Below, piece by piece: positions 8,235 to 15,617 of a DNA stretch of 49,323 nt. This DNA comes from Myxococcus llanfairpwllgwyngyllgogerychwyrndrobwllllantysiliogogogochensis (GTDB taxonomy: Bacteria > Myxococcota > Myxococcia > Myxococcales > Myxococcaceae). The stretch lies in the NCBI RefSeq assembly GCF_006636215.1, contig NZ_VIFM01000060.1, positions 1-49,323 of the forward strand, written 5' to 3'. The notes beneath the pieces are model-generated. The model saw nothing but the letters and a program-made list of their open reading frames with translations, did no database searches and was not told where the DNA came from. Each line of letters begins with the position of its first letter. Position 1 is the first letter of the stretch. Both the position numbers and the translations under genes were made by a program.

Positions 8235-10534
8235 GCGAGCGCTGGACCTTGGGCGAGGTGTTCGTGCTCCGGCACGCCGGCTTCCCATTCGATTGGCTGG
8301 AGTCGCTCGGGTTCTCCGACGAGGTGCTGGGCGAGGCGAACCTGCTGCTCGACGACGAGCGGGCGCTCCTGGACGCGGTGCGCGCCGAGGGCGACGAATC
8401 GGGGGCGAAGGCACTCCAGGATTCGTTCGAGCAGGGCCGCGTGCCCACGCTGAAGTCCCGTCACGGCCAGACGAGTCGTGACGCGCTGGAGCGCTATCGC
8501 GTGAGGCGCGAAGTCCTTCAGACTCGGTATGCGAATGAGCGCACGGACCTTCGCTTGAAGCTGCGAGAGCGCGCGGCGGACCCCGCCATCCAGGAGGCCG
8601 TGTTCCTCTCCAGTCCGGCGATGTTCGACAACGTCTGGGCCCGCTACCTGCGAGGGGGCGAGCAGAAGGACACGTCCGACGCTCGCCGCGTGGACCGACA
8701 GGTCTACACGTACCTCCAACGCTTCTGCGCGAAGAACGAGACGACCAGCTTCTTCGGCCCCATCTCCTACGGCGAGCGCACCGACGCGGATGACTTCGAC
8801 GTGCGCACGGTGGCGAGCGGCGACACGAGCCGGCGCACGTTCTTCTCCTTCTGGGCGGTGACGGAGCTGGCGCGCGCGGTGGGGCGCGAGCGGACGCTGC
8901 GGCCTCACCTGCCACTGCGCCTCAACCCCCTCTTCACGGTGTCCCCGGGCCGCGCCGCGTGCGAAGCCCTGCAACTGGAGGTGCCGCTGGCCGAGGGCGC
9001 CGAGAAGCTCCTGGCCGTGCTGCGAGCGCATCCGACGCCCGCCGCCGCCGCGCAGGTGCTCGGTCTCGCGGTCGAAGAGGTGATGCGCTCGGCCCTGCCC
9101 CTGGTGAAGGGCGCGTTGCTGCTGTGGGGGCTGCCGTTCCGGCCCAACGACTTCACCACCTTCGAGAGCGTGCGTGACTCCGTCGCGGCCCTGCCGGCGC
9201 TGGAGGCCCGCGCACTCTGGTTGGCGCGGTTGGACACACTCTCGCGTCTGAAGGCCGAGTTCGAGACCGCGAACCTGACGCGTCGTCGCGCCTTGTTGCC
9301 GGAGCTGGAGGCCCTCTTCACGGAGGCCACGGGCAAGCCCGCGCGGCGCGGTGACGGCCAGGTGTACGCGGACCGGCTCATCATCTACGAGGAGGCCAGC
9401 TCTCCTTTTCGTCTGCGCTTCGGCCAGCGCTTCACGGAGGAACTCGAGTCCGCGCTGACCGGTCCCCTGGAGCTGTCCGCGGCCTACGGCGAGCGCGTGC
9501 AGCAGGGCTTCCGCGAGCAGGTCCGCGACGCGCTCGGCACCGACGAACGGCCGGTGGACCTCCTGGAGTACGCGGTCCGGCTGCGTCCCGACCAGGTCAC
9601 GGGCAGCCGCTTCTCTCCCGTGCCTCCGGTGTTGCTGGACGAGGATTCCTCACGGGCACGCTCGCTGCCGGTGGACTTCCTGGGCACGTCCACGCCGGGC
9701 GGCCGGTATGCGCTGCCGGATGTCTGCCTCGCGTCGAAGGGGGAGGGCGCCGGGTTCGAGGTGATGCTCGCGCGCGTACACCACCACCTGATGCTGCGAA
9801 GCTGGCTGAGCGCCTTCTTCCCGTCGCGGGAGCGGTACTCGGCGGTGGCCGCGCGTTGGCTGGACGCGGACCCCGCGGCACGTGGACTGGTGGGCCTGTC
9901 CATCCGCCGTCGCAACAAGGGCTTCTACGTGTTTCCCGGTCGGCGCCTCGTGTACGCGGTGTCGGACGTGCTGGACGTCGAGGACGGCGCGATGACGCCA
10001 GCCGACGTAAAGGTGCTCCCGACGTCGCAAGGGCCGGTGTTGGTGGACGGGAAGGGTGAGCGGCTGCACCTGTACCTGCCCCTGGATGACTTCTCGTCCT
10101 ATCCGCCCTTCGCCGCGCTGGCGCATCCCCAGGTGCTCCATGCCCCGCTGCGCACGAAGGGCAGCCACCTGCCGCGGCTGAGCATCGGCGGCGCGGTGTA
10201 CCAGCGTGAGCGTTGGGAGCTGACCTCGGAGAAGCTGGCGCGCCCCACCGGCTTCGACCTCTTCCTCGCCGCGCAGCGCGAGCGGCGTACGCGCGGGTGG
10301 CCTCGCTTCGTCTTCATGCGCAGCTCCAAGGAGCGCAAGCCCTACCTCATCGACACCGCGAGCCCCTTCGCCCTGGACCTGCTCTCGCACCTGTCGCGCG
10401 AAGCCGAGCGGCTGTCGGTGGAGGAGATGTACCCGGCCCCCGCGCAGCTCTGGCTCAAGGACGCCCGGGGGCGCTACACCTGTGAGCTGCGCATGCAGTT
10501 CACTCGCTGGAGCGAGGGCACCCCTCCGCTTTGA
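8231..10534 (+). CDS. LanB-like dehydratase N-terminal (glutamylation-type) domain protein 2
   Basis: This 767-residue paralogue of the 4024-6360 product starts at the ATG in an ATGA overlap with the preceding stop. Shared blocks include GFPFDWLESLGF near the start, AKNETTSFFGPISYG with K168, a YADRLIIYEE segment mid-protein, and a C-terminal run YQRERWEL ... ERKPYLID ... PAPAQLWL. Like its partner it is too short for a full LanB and shows no elimination domain. The two proteins have diverged widely in the middle, which suggests distinct roles, for example one catalytic and one recognition subunit, or two different modifications. The three genes 4024-10534 are translationally coupled, so roughly equal amounts of each product are expected. 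Confidence 0.75.
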   Translation: MSERWTLGEVFVLRHAGFPFDWLESLGFSDEVLGEANLLLDDERALLDAVRAEGDESGAKALQDSFEQGRVPTLKSRHGQTSRDALERYRVRREVLQTRYANERTDLRLKLRERAADPAIQEAVFLSSPAMFDNVWARYLRGGEQKDTSDARRVDRQVYTYLQRFCAKNETTSFFGPISYGERTDADDFDVRTVASGDTSRRTFFSFWAVTELARAVGRERTLRPHLPLRLNPLFTVSPGRAACEALQLEVPLAEGAEKLLAVLRAHPTPAAAAQVLGLAVEEVMRSALPLVKGALLLWGLPFRPNDFTTFESVRDSVAALPALEARALWLARLDTLSRLKAEFETANLTRRRALLPELEALFTEATGKPARRGDGQVYADRLIIYEEASSPFRLRFGQRFTEELESALTGPLELSAAYGERVQQGFREQVRDALGTDERPVDLLEYAVRLRPDQVTGSRFSPVPPVLLDEDSSRARSLPVDFLGTSTPGGRYALPDVCLASKGEGAGFEVMLARVHHHLMLRSWLSAFFPSRERYSAVAARWLDADPAARGLVGLSIRRRNKGFYVFPGRRLVYAVSDVLDVEDGAMTPADVKVLPTSQGPVLVDGKGERLHLYLPLDDFSSYPPFAALAHPQVLHAPLRTKGSHLPRLSIGGAVYQRERWELTSEKLARPTGFDLFLAAQRERRTRGWPRFVFMRSSKERKPYLIDTASPFALDLLSHLSREAERLSVEEMYPAPAQLWLKDARGRYTCELRMQFTRWSEGTPPL

Positions 10535-10596
10535 CATCCGAGGCGCGTCCGCGAACAGAATGGGGCAAAGCCACGGCCAGCCACCCTGGAGAGCCC

Positions 10597-11031
10597 ATGT
10601 CCGGAGAGAACACCGTCGTTCCTGAGACTCGGAAGCTGAAGCGCCCCGTGGAGGAGATTCGCGCGGAGCTGCTGGTCGACGCGGACGTGAAGGAGCAGGC
10701 GCGCCTCCTCCAGATTTCCGTCGAGGCCTACGTCGAGAAGATCCTCGACTACGCCCAGCACCCGCAGAAGCAGATGCCGCTGCAAATCACCCTCGACGGT
10801 GACCTCAAGGCCAAGGACCCCAAGGCCGCCACCGTGGCGGAGATCCAGGACCATCTGGACAAGCTCATCAGCGGCGAGGTGATCATCAGCCGCGCGCAGA
10901 TGCGGGACGGCTTCAGCGCGGGACAGGGTGACGACCGCTACAAGGCCGCGCTCGCCTCGGACGCGGTCCTCAAGGGCGCCCCGGAATCCCGCGGTGGAAC
11001 GCCTCCGCCCCAGGACCCCCAGAAGGGTTGA
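10597..11031 (+). CDS. Small hydrophilic protein of unknown function in the LanB-like cassette
   Basis: 144 residues from the ATG at 10597, preceded four bases upstream by GGAGA. An in-frame TTG at 10531 is less likely because it overlaps the previous stop. The protein is charged and mostly helical in appearance (for example VDADVKEQARLLQISVEAYVEKIL), followed by a disordered tail rich in Gly and Pro ending GGTPPPQDPQKG. It has no Cys, no signal peptide and no recognised domain. Its place right after two LanB-like genes and a PqqD-like protein makes it a candidate substrate or scaffold peptide, although it is longer than most RiPP precursors. That role is inference from position alone. Confidence 0.7.
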   Translation: MSGENTVVPETRKLKRPVEEIRAELLVDADVKEQARLLQISVEAYVEKILDYAQHPQKQMPLQITLDGDLKAKDPKAATVAEIQDHLDKLISGEVIISRAQMRDGFSAGQGDDRYKAALASDAVLKGAPESRGGTPPPQDPQKG

Positions 11032-11228
11032 TCGCCTGATTTTCGGCGGCATTTCTCCCCGGGTGCCGACAAGGTGGGATGTAAACCCACGGAATCCCGG
11101 GGACTTTGGCGGACGGTGGGATTTGTTCCAGGCCCCACGGAACTTCGGGAGCGGTGGACCGATAACTCCACTGTCAGGCTGGCTCGCGGCGGACGCGGAG
11201 CGATGCCAGACCTCGGGAGATAGCGACC
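11032..11228 (+). other. 197-bp noncoding gap with two GTGGG...CCCAC elements
   Basis: The gap between the 144- and 133-residue genes holds two related elements. One is GTGGG-N7-CCCAC at 11074-11090, the other GTGGG-N13-CCCAC at 11116-11138. Both are followed by CGGAA. They could form short hairpins or mark a protein-binding site or promoter for the next gene. I see no convincing -35/-10 or -24/-12 pair and no T tract. Confidence 0.35.
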
Positions 11229-11630
11229 ATGGGGCTCTTCAAGGACGTTCTCGGCAAGGCGCTGGACATCATCAAGCCGGCCCTCACGGCCATCAACCCC
11301 GCGCTCGGTATCGCGGCGGGCTTCGTCAGCGGCTTGATGAAGGGCGAGAACCCCCTCCAGGCCGGCCTGGGCGCCGCCATGGACATGTTCCCTGGCGCGA
11401 GTGTCGCGAAGAACCTGCTGAACAACTTCCCCGGTAAGTCCCTCCTCGAGGGCATGGGCGGCAACAGCCTGGTGAGCGGTCTGCTCGACAAGGTCTCCAA
11501 GCCGAGCCAGGTCACCGACCTGCTCACCGACGTGATGAAGGCGAACACGGAGAAGGGCCTGTCGGAGCAGAGCCTGAAGAACGCGCAGGAGCTGTTCGCC
11601 AAGCGCATGGCCGAGACCGCGGTCGCCTGA
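11229..11630 (+). CDS. Small Gly/Leu-rich amphipathic protein of unknown function
   Basis: 133 residues from ATG 11229. The first 70 residues are glycine-rich and hydrophobic (LDIIKPALTAINPALGIAAG, then a FVSGLMKG segment) and could form membrane-active or self-packing helices. The C-terminal 45 residues are more charged (SEQSLKNAQELFAKRMAE). There is no Cys, classical signal peptide or double-glycine leader site followed by a short core. It is the last gene before the terminator at 11666-11697, so it probably shares the fate of the LanB-like cassette. It could be a modified product, a bacteriocin-like peptide or a structural helper. None of these is shown by the sequence. Confidence 0.7.
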   Translation: MGLFKDVLGKALDIIKPALTAINPALGIAAGFVSGLMKGENPLQAGLGAAMDMFPGASVAKNLLNNFPGKSLLEGMGGNSLVSGLLDKVSKPSQVTDLLTDVMKANTEKGLSEQSLKNAQELFAKRMAETAVA

Positions 11631-11665
11631 TTCACGCGGTCGACTTCACTTTCGCCCTCCCCCCC

Positions 11666-11697
11666 GGGCGCCGCACCCTGAAGCAGGGTCGGCGCCC
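11666..11697 (+). terminator. Strong GC-rich hairpin ending the LanB-like cassette
   Basis: The left arm gggcgccgcaccctg (11666-11680) pairs with the right arm cagggtcggcgccc (11684-11697) around an AAG loop, with a single C bulge, giving about 14 base pairs. The tail TTCGTGTATTC is only moderately T-rich. Its position 35 bases after a stop and 50 bases before the next gene fits an intrinsic terminator. Confidence 0.75.
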
Positions 11698-11747
11698 TTC
11701 GTGTATTCAAGGGGCAACCCCTCGCATTGCCTTGGTGAGTCTCGCGG

Positions 11748-12863
11748 ATGAGTTCCAGCTCGGATGTCGTGGTCCTGGGTGCCGGTGTGGTGGGGCTGTC
11801 GGCGGCGAGGCGGCTGGCGGCCACCGGGGCGCGCGTGACGGTGCTGGACGCAGTGGACCCCGGCGGCAGGGGTTCCCGCGCCGCCGCGGGTGTGGCGATT
11901 CCCTCCGTGCGCCTCTACGACGACCCGGCCATGCTCGCCTTCTCGCAGGCGGGAAGGGCGACGCTGGCGGACGAACTGGCCTCTCTTCCGGAGGGCCACC
12001 TGCTGCGCCGGGGCCAGGGCATCCTGCGCATCGCCGCGGATGCGAAGGGGCGTGACGTGCTCGCCGAGCGCGCGGCACGGCATCCGGACGAGCTGGGCAC
12101 GTGGGTGGATGCGGCCCGATTGGTGGAGCTGGAGCCCGCGCTGGAGGGAACGCCGCTGCTGGGCGCGTTCGAGTCCGCGCGGGGCCACATGGTCGACACG
12201 GAGGGCTACGTCAACGCGCTGCTGGGCGCGGCGCTGCGCGCGGGTGTGCGGCTGCGGCTCGGTGAGTCCGCGCGGTCCGTGGAGGAGACATCCGACGCCG
12301 TGGTGCTGCGGACCGACCGCGAGACGCTGCGCGCGGACCAGCTCATCGTCAGCGCGGGGCCGTGGTCATCGACCTTCCCGGGGTTGCCACCGCTGCCGCT
12401 CAAGCCGGTGCGCGGGCAGATGCTGGTGGTGCACCAGCCGGGCCTGTCCCTCTCTCGTGTCGTCTCCGGGCCCACGTACCTGGCGCCCTGGCGCGCGGGA
12501 GAAATCGTCGTCGGCGCCACGGAGGAGGACGTCGGCTTCGTGGAGAACGTGACGCCCGCGGGCCTGCTGCACCTGAGCGCCACCGTGGCGAAGCTCGCGC
12601 CGCGTCTGCGGGAGGCTCGCTTCGTGCGCGCCTGGGCGGGCTTGCGCGCGGTGACGCCGGATGGTCGCCCGTACCTGGGCCGCTACCCGGGCACTCAGCG
12701 CACCTTCGTCGCCACGGGCCTGGGAGGGCAGGGCATCCTCACCGGCGCCCACGCGGCGACCGTGCTCGTGGAGCTGGTCGCGTGGGGACGAACGGAACTC
12801 GCCGCGCCCTTCGCGCCGGGCAGGGCGTCGTCGTTGAAAGCCGTCGTCGAAGAGCGTCGCTAG
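11748..12863 (+). CDS. FAD-dependent oxidoreductase of the DAO family
   Basis: 371 residues. The N-terminus carries the dinucleotide-binding motif VVVLGAGVVGLSAARRL followed by an acidic end of strand 2 (VLDAVDP). The C-terminal segment ATGLGGQGILTGAHAA is typical of the D-amino-acid oxidase/glycine oxidase (ThiO-like) family, as is the PDGRPYLGRYP stretch. Such enzymes oxidise amines or amino acids at FAD, producing an imine and usually peroxide. No signal peptide is visible, so it is probably cytoplasmic. The hairpin at 11666-11697 separates it from the LanB-like cassette, so co-transcription is doubtful. Its stop overlaps the stop of the opposite TPR gene. Family assignment is secure; the substrate is unknown. 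Confidence 0.85.
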   Translation: MSSSSDVVVLGAGVVGLSAARRLAATGARVTVLDAVDPGGRGSRAAAGVAIPSVRLYDDPAMLAFSQAGRATLADELASLPEGHLLRRGQGILRIAADAKGRDVLAERAARHPDELGTWVDAARLVELEPALEGTPLLGAFESARGHMVDTEGYVNALLGAALRAGVRLRLGESARSVEETSDAVVLRTDRETLRADQLIVSAGPWSSTFPGLPPLPLKPVRGQMLVVHQPGLSLSRVVSGPTYLAPWRAGEIVVGATEEDVGFVENVTPAGLLHLSATVAKLAPRLREARFVRAWAGLRAVTPDGRPYLGRYPGTQRTFVATGLGGQGILTGAHAATVLVELVAWGRTELAAPFAPGRASSLKAVVEERR

Positions 12864-14701
12864 TACAGGCTGACCGAGTCGAAAGGCCGGTTCAGCTTCG
12901 TCCGGGGGCGGGGCAGCAGGGCTTGCACCGCCGCGGCGTCGCCTCTTCCCAGCGCGTCGACCAGGGCTTGCGTCTCCTTGGGCCACGTGGAGCTGGCGCG
13001 GGCGCAGCGCAGGGCCTCGGACCAGTCCGAGCGTCCGGCGGCCAGGGCCAGCCCCGCGAGGCTCTCCGCTGCCTTGAGCGGCTCGCCGATTTCGCGCGCG
13101 TGTTGCTCCGCGCGCGCGTACCAGTCCACCGCCGAGTCCATCTTCCCGTCGTCCAGGAACATGCGCCCCAGCTCCGAGGCGATGACCTGTCGGTGGAAGG
13201 AGTCCTTCAGGGCCTCCGCGCTGGCATACGCCTGCGTGAAGTGCTCCACCGCCTCCGCGCGCGCTCCCGAGGCGAACTCCAGCCCCGCCAGCCGGTAGCG
13301 GTGGTGCTTGGAGAAGTTGACGCCCCACTTCTCGCTGATGCCCTCGAAGCGCCGCCACGTGGCGATGGCGTCGGAGAACTGCCGCGCCGACTCCTGGAGG
13401 TAGCTGGCGTTGGAGATGAGGTTGATCTTCAGATGCGTGGCGCTCGCGTCGTGCAGGTCGCCCACGCAGCGCATGGCGAGCTTCTCCTCCACCAGCGCCT
13501 TGTCGAGCTTGCGCTCCTGGAACCACGTCAGCGCGCACACGTTGCGCAGCCAGCCCTCCTGGAGCGCGCGGTCCGGCGCGGTGCTCTTCGCCAGCGCGGC
13601 CACGCCCGCTTCCACCTCGACGCGCGCATTGGGGAGCTGGCCGAAGCGCTTGGTCAACGTCAGCGCGCGGAACATGTGCAGCCTCGCCACCAGCTCCGGA
13701 GGGATGTGGCACTCCAGGCCTCGGCCGAACGCCTCCATCGCCGCGTCGTGTGCGCCGGTGAAGACATGCACCACGCCCATGCTGCGGTGGAGCAGCGCCT
13801 TCAGCTCATCCACGTCGCCCAGACTGCTCCGGTCGATTTCGATGGCGGGGGTGGAGAACCCCGTGTCCAGCACGTCCCACGCCTGGGCCACGCGCGAGGC
13901 GAGGTGCGAGTCCGGGTCTCCGTCCAGCAGCGCCAGGCCGTGCTCCGCGGCCAGCAAGGCGCCCTCGTAGTTCGTGGTGAAGAAGCACTGACGGATGGCG
14001 AGGATGGCCGCCGCCACGCGCGACTCACGCGACTCCGAGCCATCCACCACGAGCCGCAGGTAGCGGCCCTCCAGGTCCACCGCCGGCTCTTCCCGACGCG
14101 AGGACACCGGCCCCGGGCCCGACGCGTGGGGGACTCGCAGCCTGTCGCTCAGCGCATCCAGGTAGGCCTGCCGTCGCGACTCGAAGACGGCGGCGCCATG
14201 GGGACGCCGCATCCTCCAGCCGGTGAACAGCAGCGTCCCGTCCAGTCCGTCCAGCCGTGCCCACTCGGCCGCGCGCATCACCGCGCGCAGGCTGACCAGG
14301 TCACACTCTCCAGCGCCGTGGAGCACCAGGGGACGGCCGCTCACGCGCAGCGTCTCGACGATGGCGCGCGCGGCGACGGTGAGAATCCAGAACGCCTGCT
14401 CGGATTCGCGGTGGAGCCGACGCTCGGAGGGAGAGAGCGCCAGGTCACCCAGGTCGGCGGCCCCCTGGATGGCGCCCGGAAACAGCCGGTTCCACTCCGA
14501 GGGATGCGCGGCGGCCACGGCGCGGACGACCTCGGGAGCGGTCTCCTCGCAGGCACGGAGGACCTTCCTCAGTCCTCCAAAGGCGGTGGGCAGCGCCACC
14601 CCCACGTCCACTTCGATGGCCCGGGAAGGCAGCGCGGAGGGAACTCCCTGCTCCACGGACACTGCGAAGGAGACACCAAGTACAGCGGGTGGGGCGCTCA
14701 C
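12860..14701 (-). CDS. Tetratricopeptide-repeat protein of unknown function
   Basis: 613 residues starting at the ATG at 14701. The first 190 residues form an unrecognised domain (including a VLHGAGECDLVSL segment). From about residue 225 to 600 the protein is a run of paired helices with TPR-like spacing of A, G, A and P residues, for example NYEGALLAAEHGLALLDGDPD, AHDAAMEAFGRGLE, ARAEAVEHFTQAYASAEAL and KMDSAVDWYARAEQHA. There is no signal peptide or membrane helix, so it is probably a cytoplasmic scaffold or regulator. It is convergent with the FAD oxidoreductase gene and their stops share the palindrome CTAG. A 147-base gap (14702-14848) with no clear promoter or terminator separates it from the glycosyltransferase gene upstream, so it may or may not belong to the injection-system operon. 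Confidence 0.7.
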   Translation of the reverse strand: MSAPPAVLGVSFAVSVEQGVPSALPSRAIEVDVGVALPTAFGGLRKVLRACEETAPEVVRAVAAAHPSEWNRLFPGAIQGAADLGDLALSPSERRLHRESEQAFWILTVAARAIVETLRVSGRPLVLHGAGECDLVSLRAVMRAAEWARLDGLDGTLLFTGWRMRRPHGAAVFESRRQAYLDALSDRLRVPHASGPGPVSSRREEPAVDLEGRYLRLVVDGSESRESRVAAAILAIRQCFFTTNYEGALLAAEHGLALLDGDPDSHLASRVAQAWDVLDTGFSTPAIEIDRSSLGDVDELKALLHRSMGVVHVFTGAHDAAMEAFGRGLECHIPPELVARLHMFRALTLTKRFGQLPNARVEVEAGVAALAKSTAPDRALQEGWLRNVCALTWFQERKLDKALVEEKLAMRCVGDLHDASATHLKINLISNASYLQESARQFSDAIATWRRFEGISEKWGVNFSKHHRYRLAGLEFASGARAEAVEHFTQAYASAEALKDSFHRQVIASELGRMFLDDGKMDSAVDWYARAEQHAREIGEPLKAAESLAGLALAAGRSDWSEALRCARASSTWPKETQALVDALGRGDAAAVQALLPRPRTKLNRPFDSVSLY

Positions 14702-14848
14702 TGTGGGTCCTCGAGAGGGGGTCGAGAAGGCGTGCCTGCTGATTCTTCGACAGGCCCCACTTTCACATCCTCTTAGCAGTCGAGCAATCCACCCCTGGTG
14801 TATTTACCTACGGTGGGTGATCCAGGAAGGCAGGGCGCGTCACAGGCC

Positions 14849-15610
14849 TCATTCCGCGGGGGCTGGAGCGGAAAGGCCCTGGGTGTGATGGAGGATGAGT
14901 CGGGGAAGCCATCCGCCGAGCTTGCGACAATGTCTCAAGGCCGACAGGTCCATTTCCTTGTACGGCACGCCCCTCGCGCCTCGGCCGAAGTAGTGGATGA
15001 CCCAGGCATTCTCCAGGAGCCACGCCACCTGGTCCTCGGACAGGCGGAGCTCGCCGGTGAATCCGCTCTCGGAGGGCCAGTTGAGTCGCCCGGTGGGCAG
15101 CGATTCGACGAGGTGGTGATGGGTGCTGATGAGGCGGTTGCACACCGTCTGGTCCGTCCAGTGGTCCCACGCCTCGTCGGGGATGGCCATCATCGCGGAG
15201 AGCCAGTGCCGGGCGAAGGCGTCTCCCGGGGGACTGGCGCAGACCCCGGCGCAGCGGCGGCGCGAGTCCCAACACTCCTCGCCGATCGTGAAGCGCTCCA
15301 CGTCGGGCAGCGGGCGCAGCGTCACGGTGTCGAACGCGTCCAGGTACCAGCCGCCGTGCTGATGGAGCGCGAAGGCCCGCATGCGCCGTGAGGCGACCTC
15401 CGGCCGCGTCGTGCCCAACTGGGCGCTGAGTTGCGCCAGGTCCTCGAAGCGGGCACCGGGGAGCAGGGGTTGATAGCGGCGGATGCTCTGCTCATCGCAG
15501 TAGACGAACGTCCGGGCCTGGGGATTGTGCTTCATGGCCGAGCGGATGGCCGCGACGACGGTGGGGCGGAAGGCTCCACCGTGGAAGCAGAAGTTGAGGG
15601 CGGGCGTCAT
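14849..15610 (-). CDS. GT32-like glycosyltransferase (DXD-type)
   Basis: 253 residues from ATG 15610, eight bases after the upstream stop. An in-frame ATG at 15655 overlaps the upstream gene and would add 15 low-complexity residues. The segment HQHGGWYLDAFDTVTL (about residues 82-97) matches the GG-Y-D-D pattern of the GT32 family, where the acidic pair binds the metal and nucleotide-sugar. The opening NFCFHGGAFRPTVVAAIRSA is consistent with the first Rossmann strand and helix. The family includes sugar transferases of capsule and glycan pathways, and related folds occur in some bacterial toxins. It lies at the far end of the injection-system operon, next to another sugar transferase, and may modify the particle or its cargo. 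Target unknown. Confidence 0.65.
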   Translation of the reverse strand: MTPALNFCFHGGAFRPTVVAAIRSAMKHNPQARTFVYCDEQSIRRYQPLLPGARFEDLAQLSAQLGTTRPEVASRRMRAFALHQHGGWYLDAFDTVTLRPLPDVERFTIGEECWDSRRRCAGVCASPPGDAFARHWLSAMMAIPDEAWDHWTDQTVCNRLISTHHHLVESLPTGRLNWPSESGFTGELRLSEDQVAWLLENAWVIHYFGRGARGVPYKEMDLSALRHCRKLGGWLPRLILHHTQGLSAPAPAE

Positions 15611-15617
15611 GTCGGGT

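Noticed and set aside
14702-14848. Possible terminator (CACCC...GGGTG) between the glycosyltransferase and TPR genes
   Set aside because: The stem is only five base pairs with an 18-base loop and no T tract; too weak to call.
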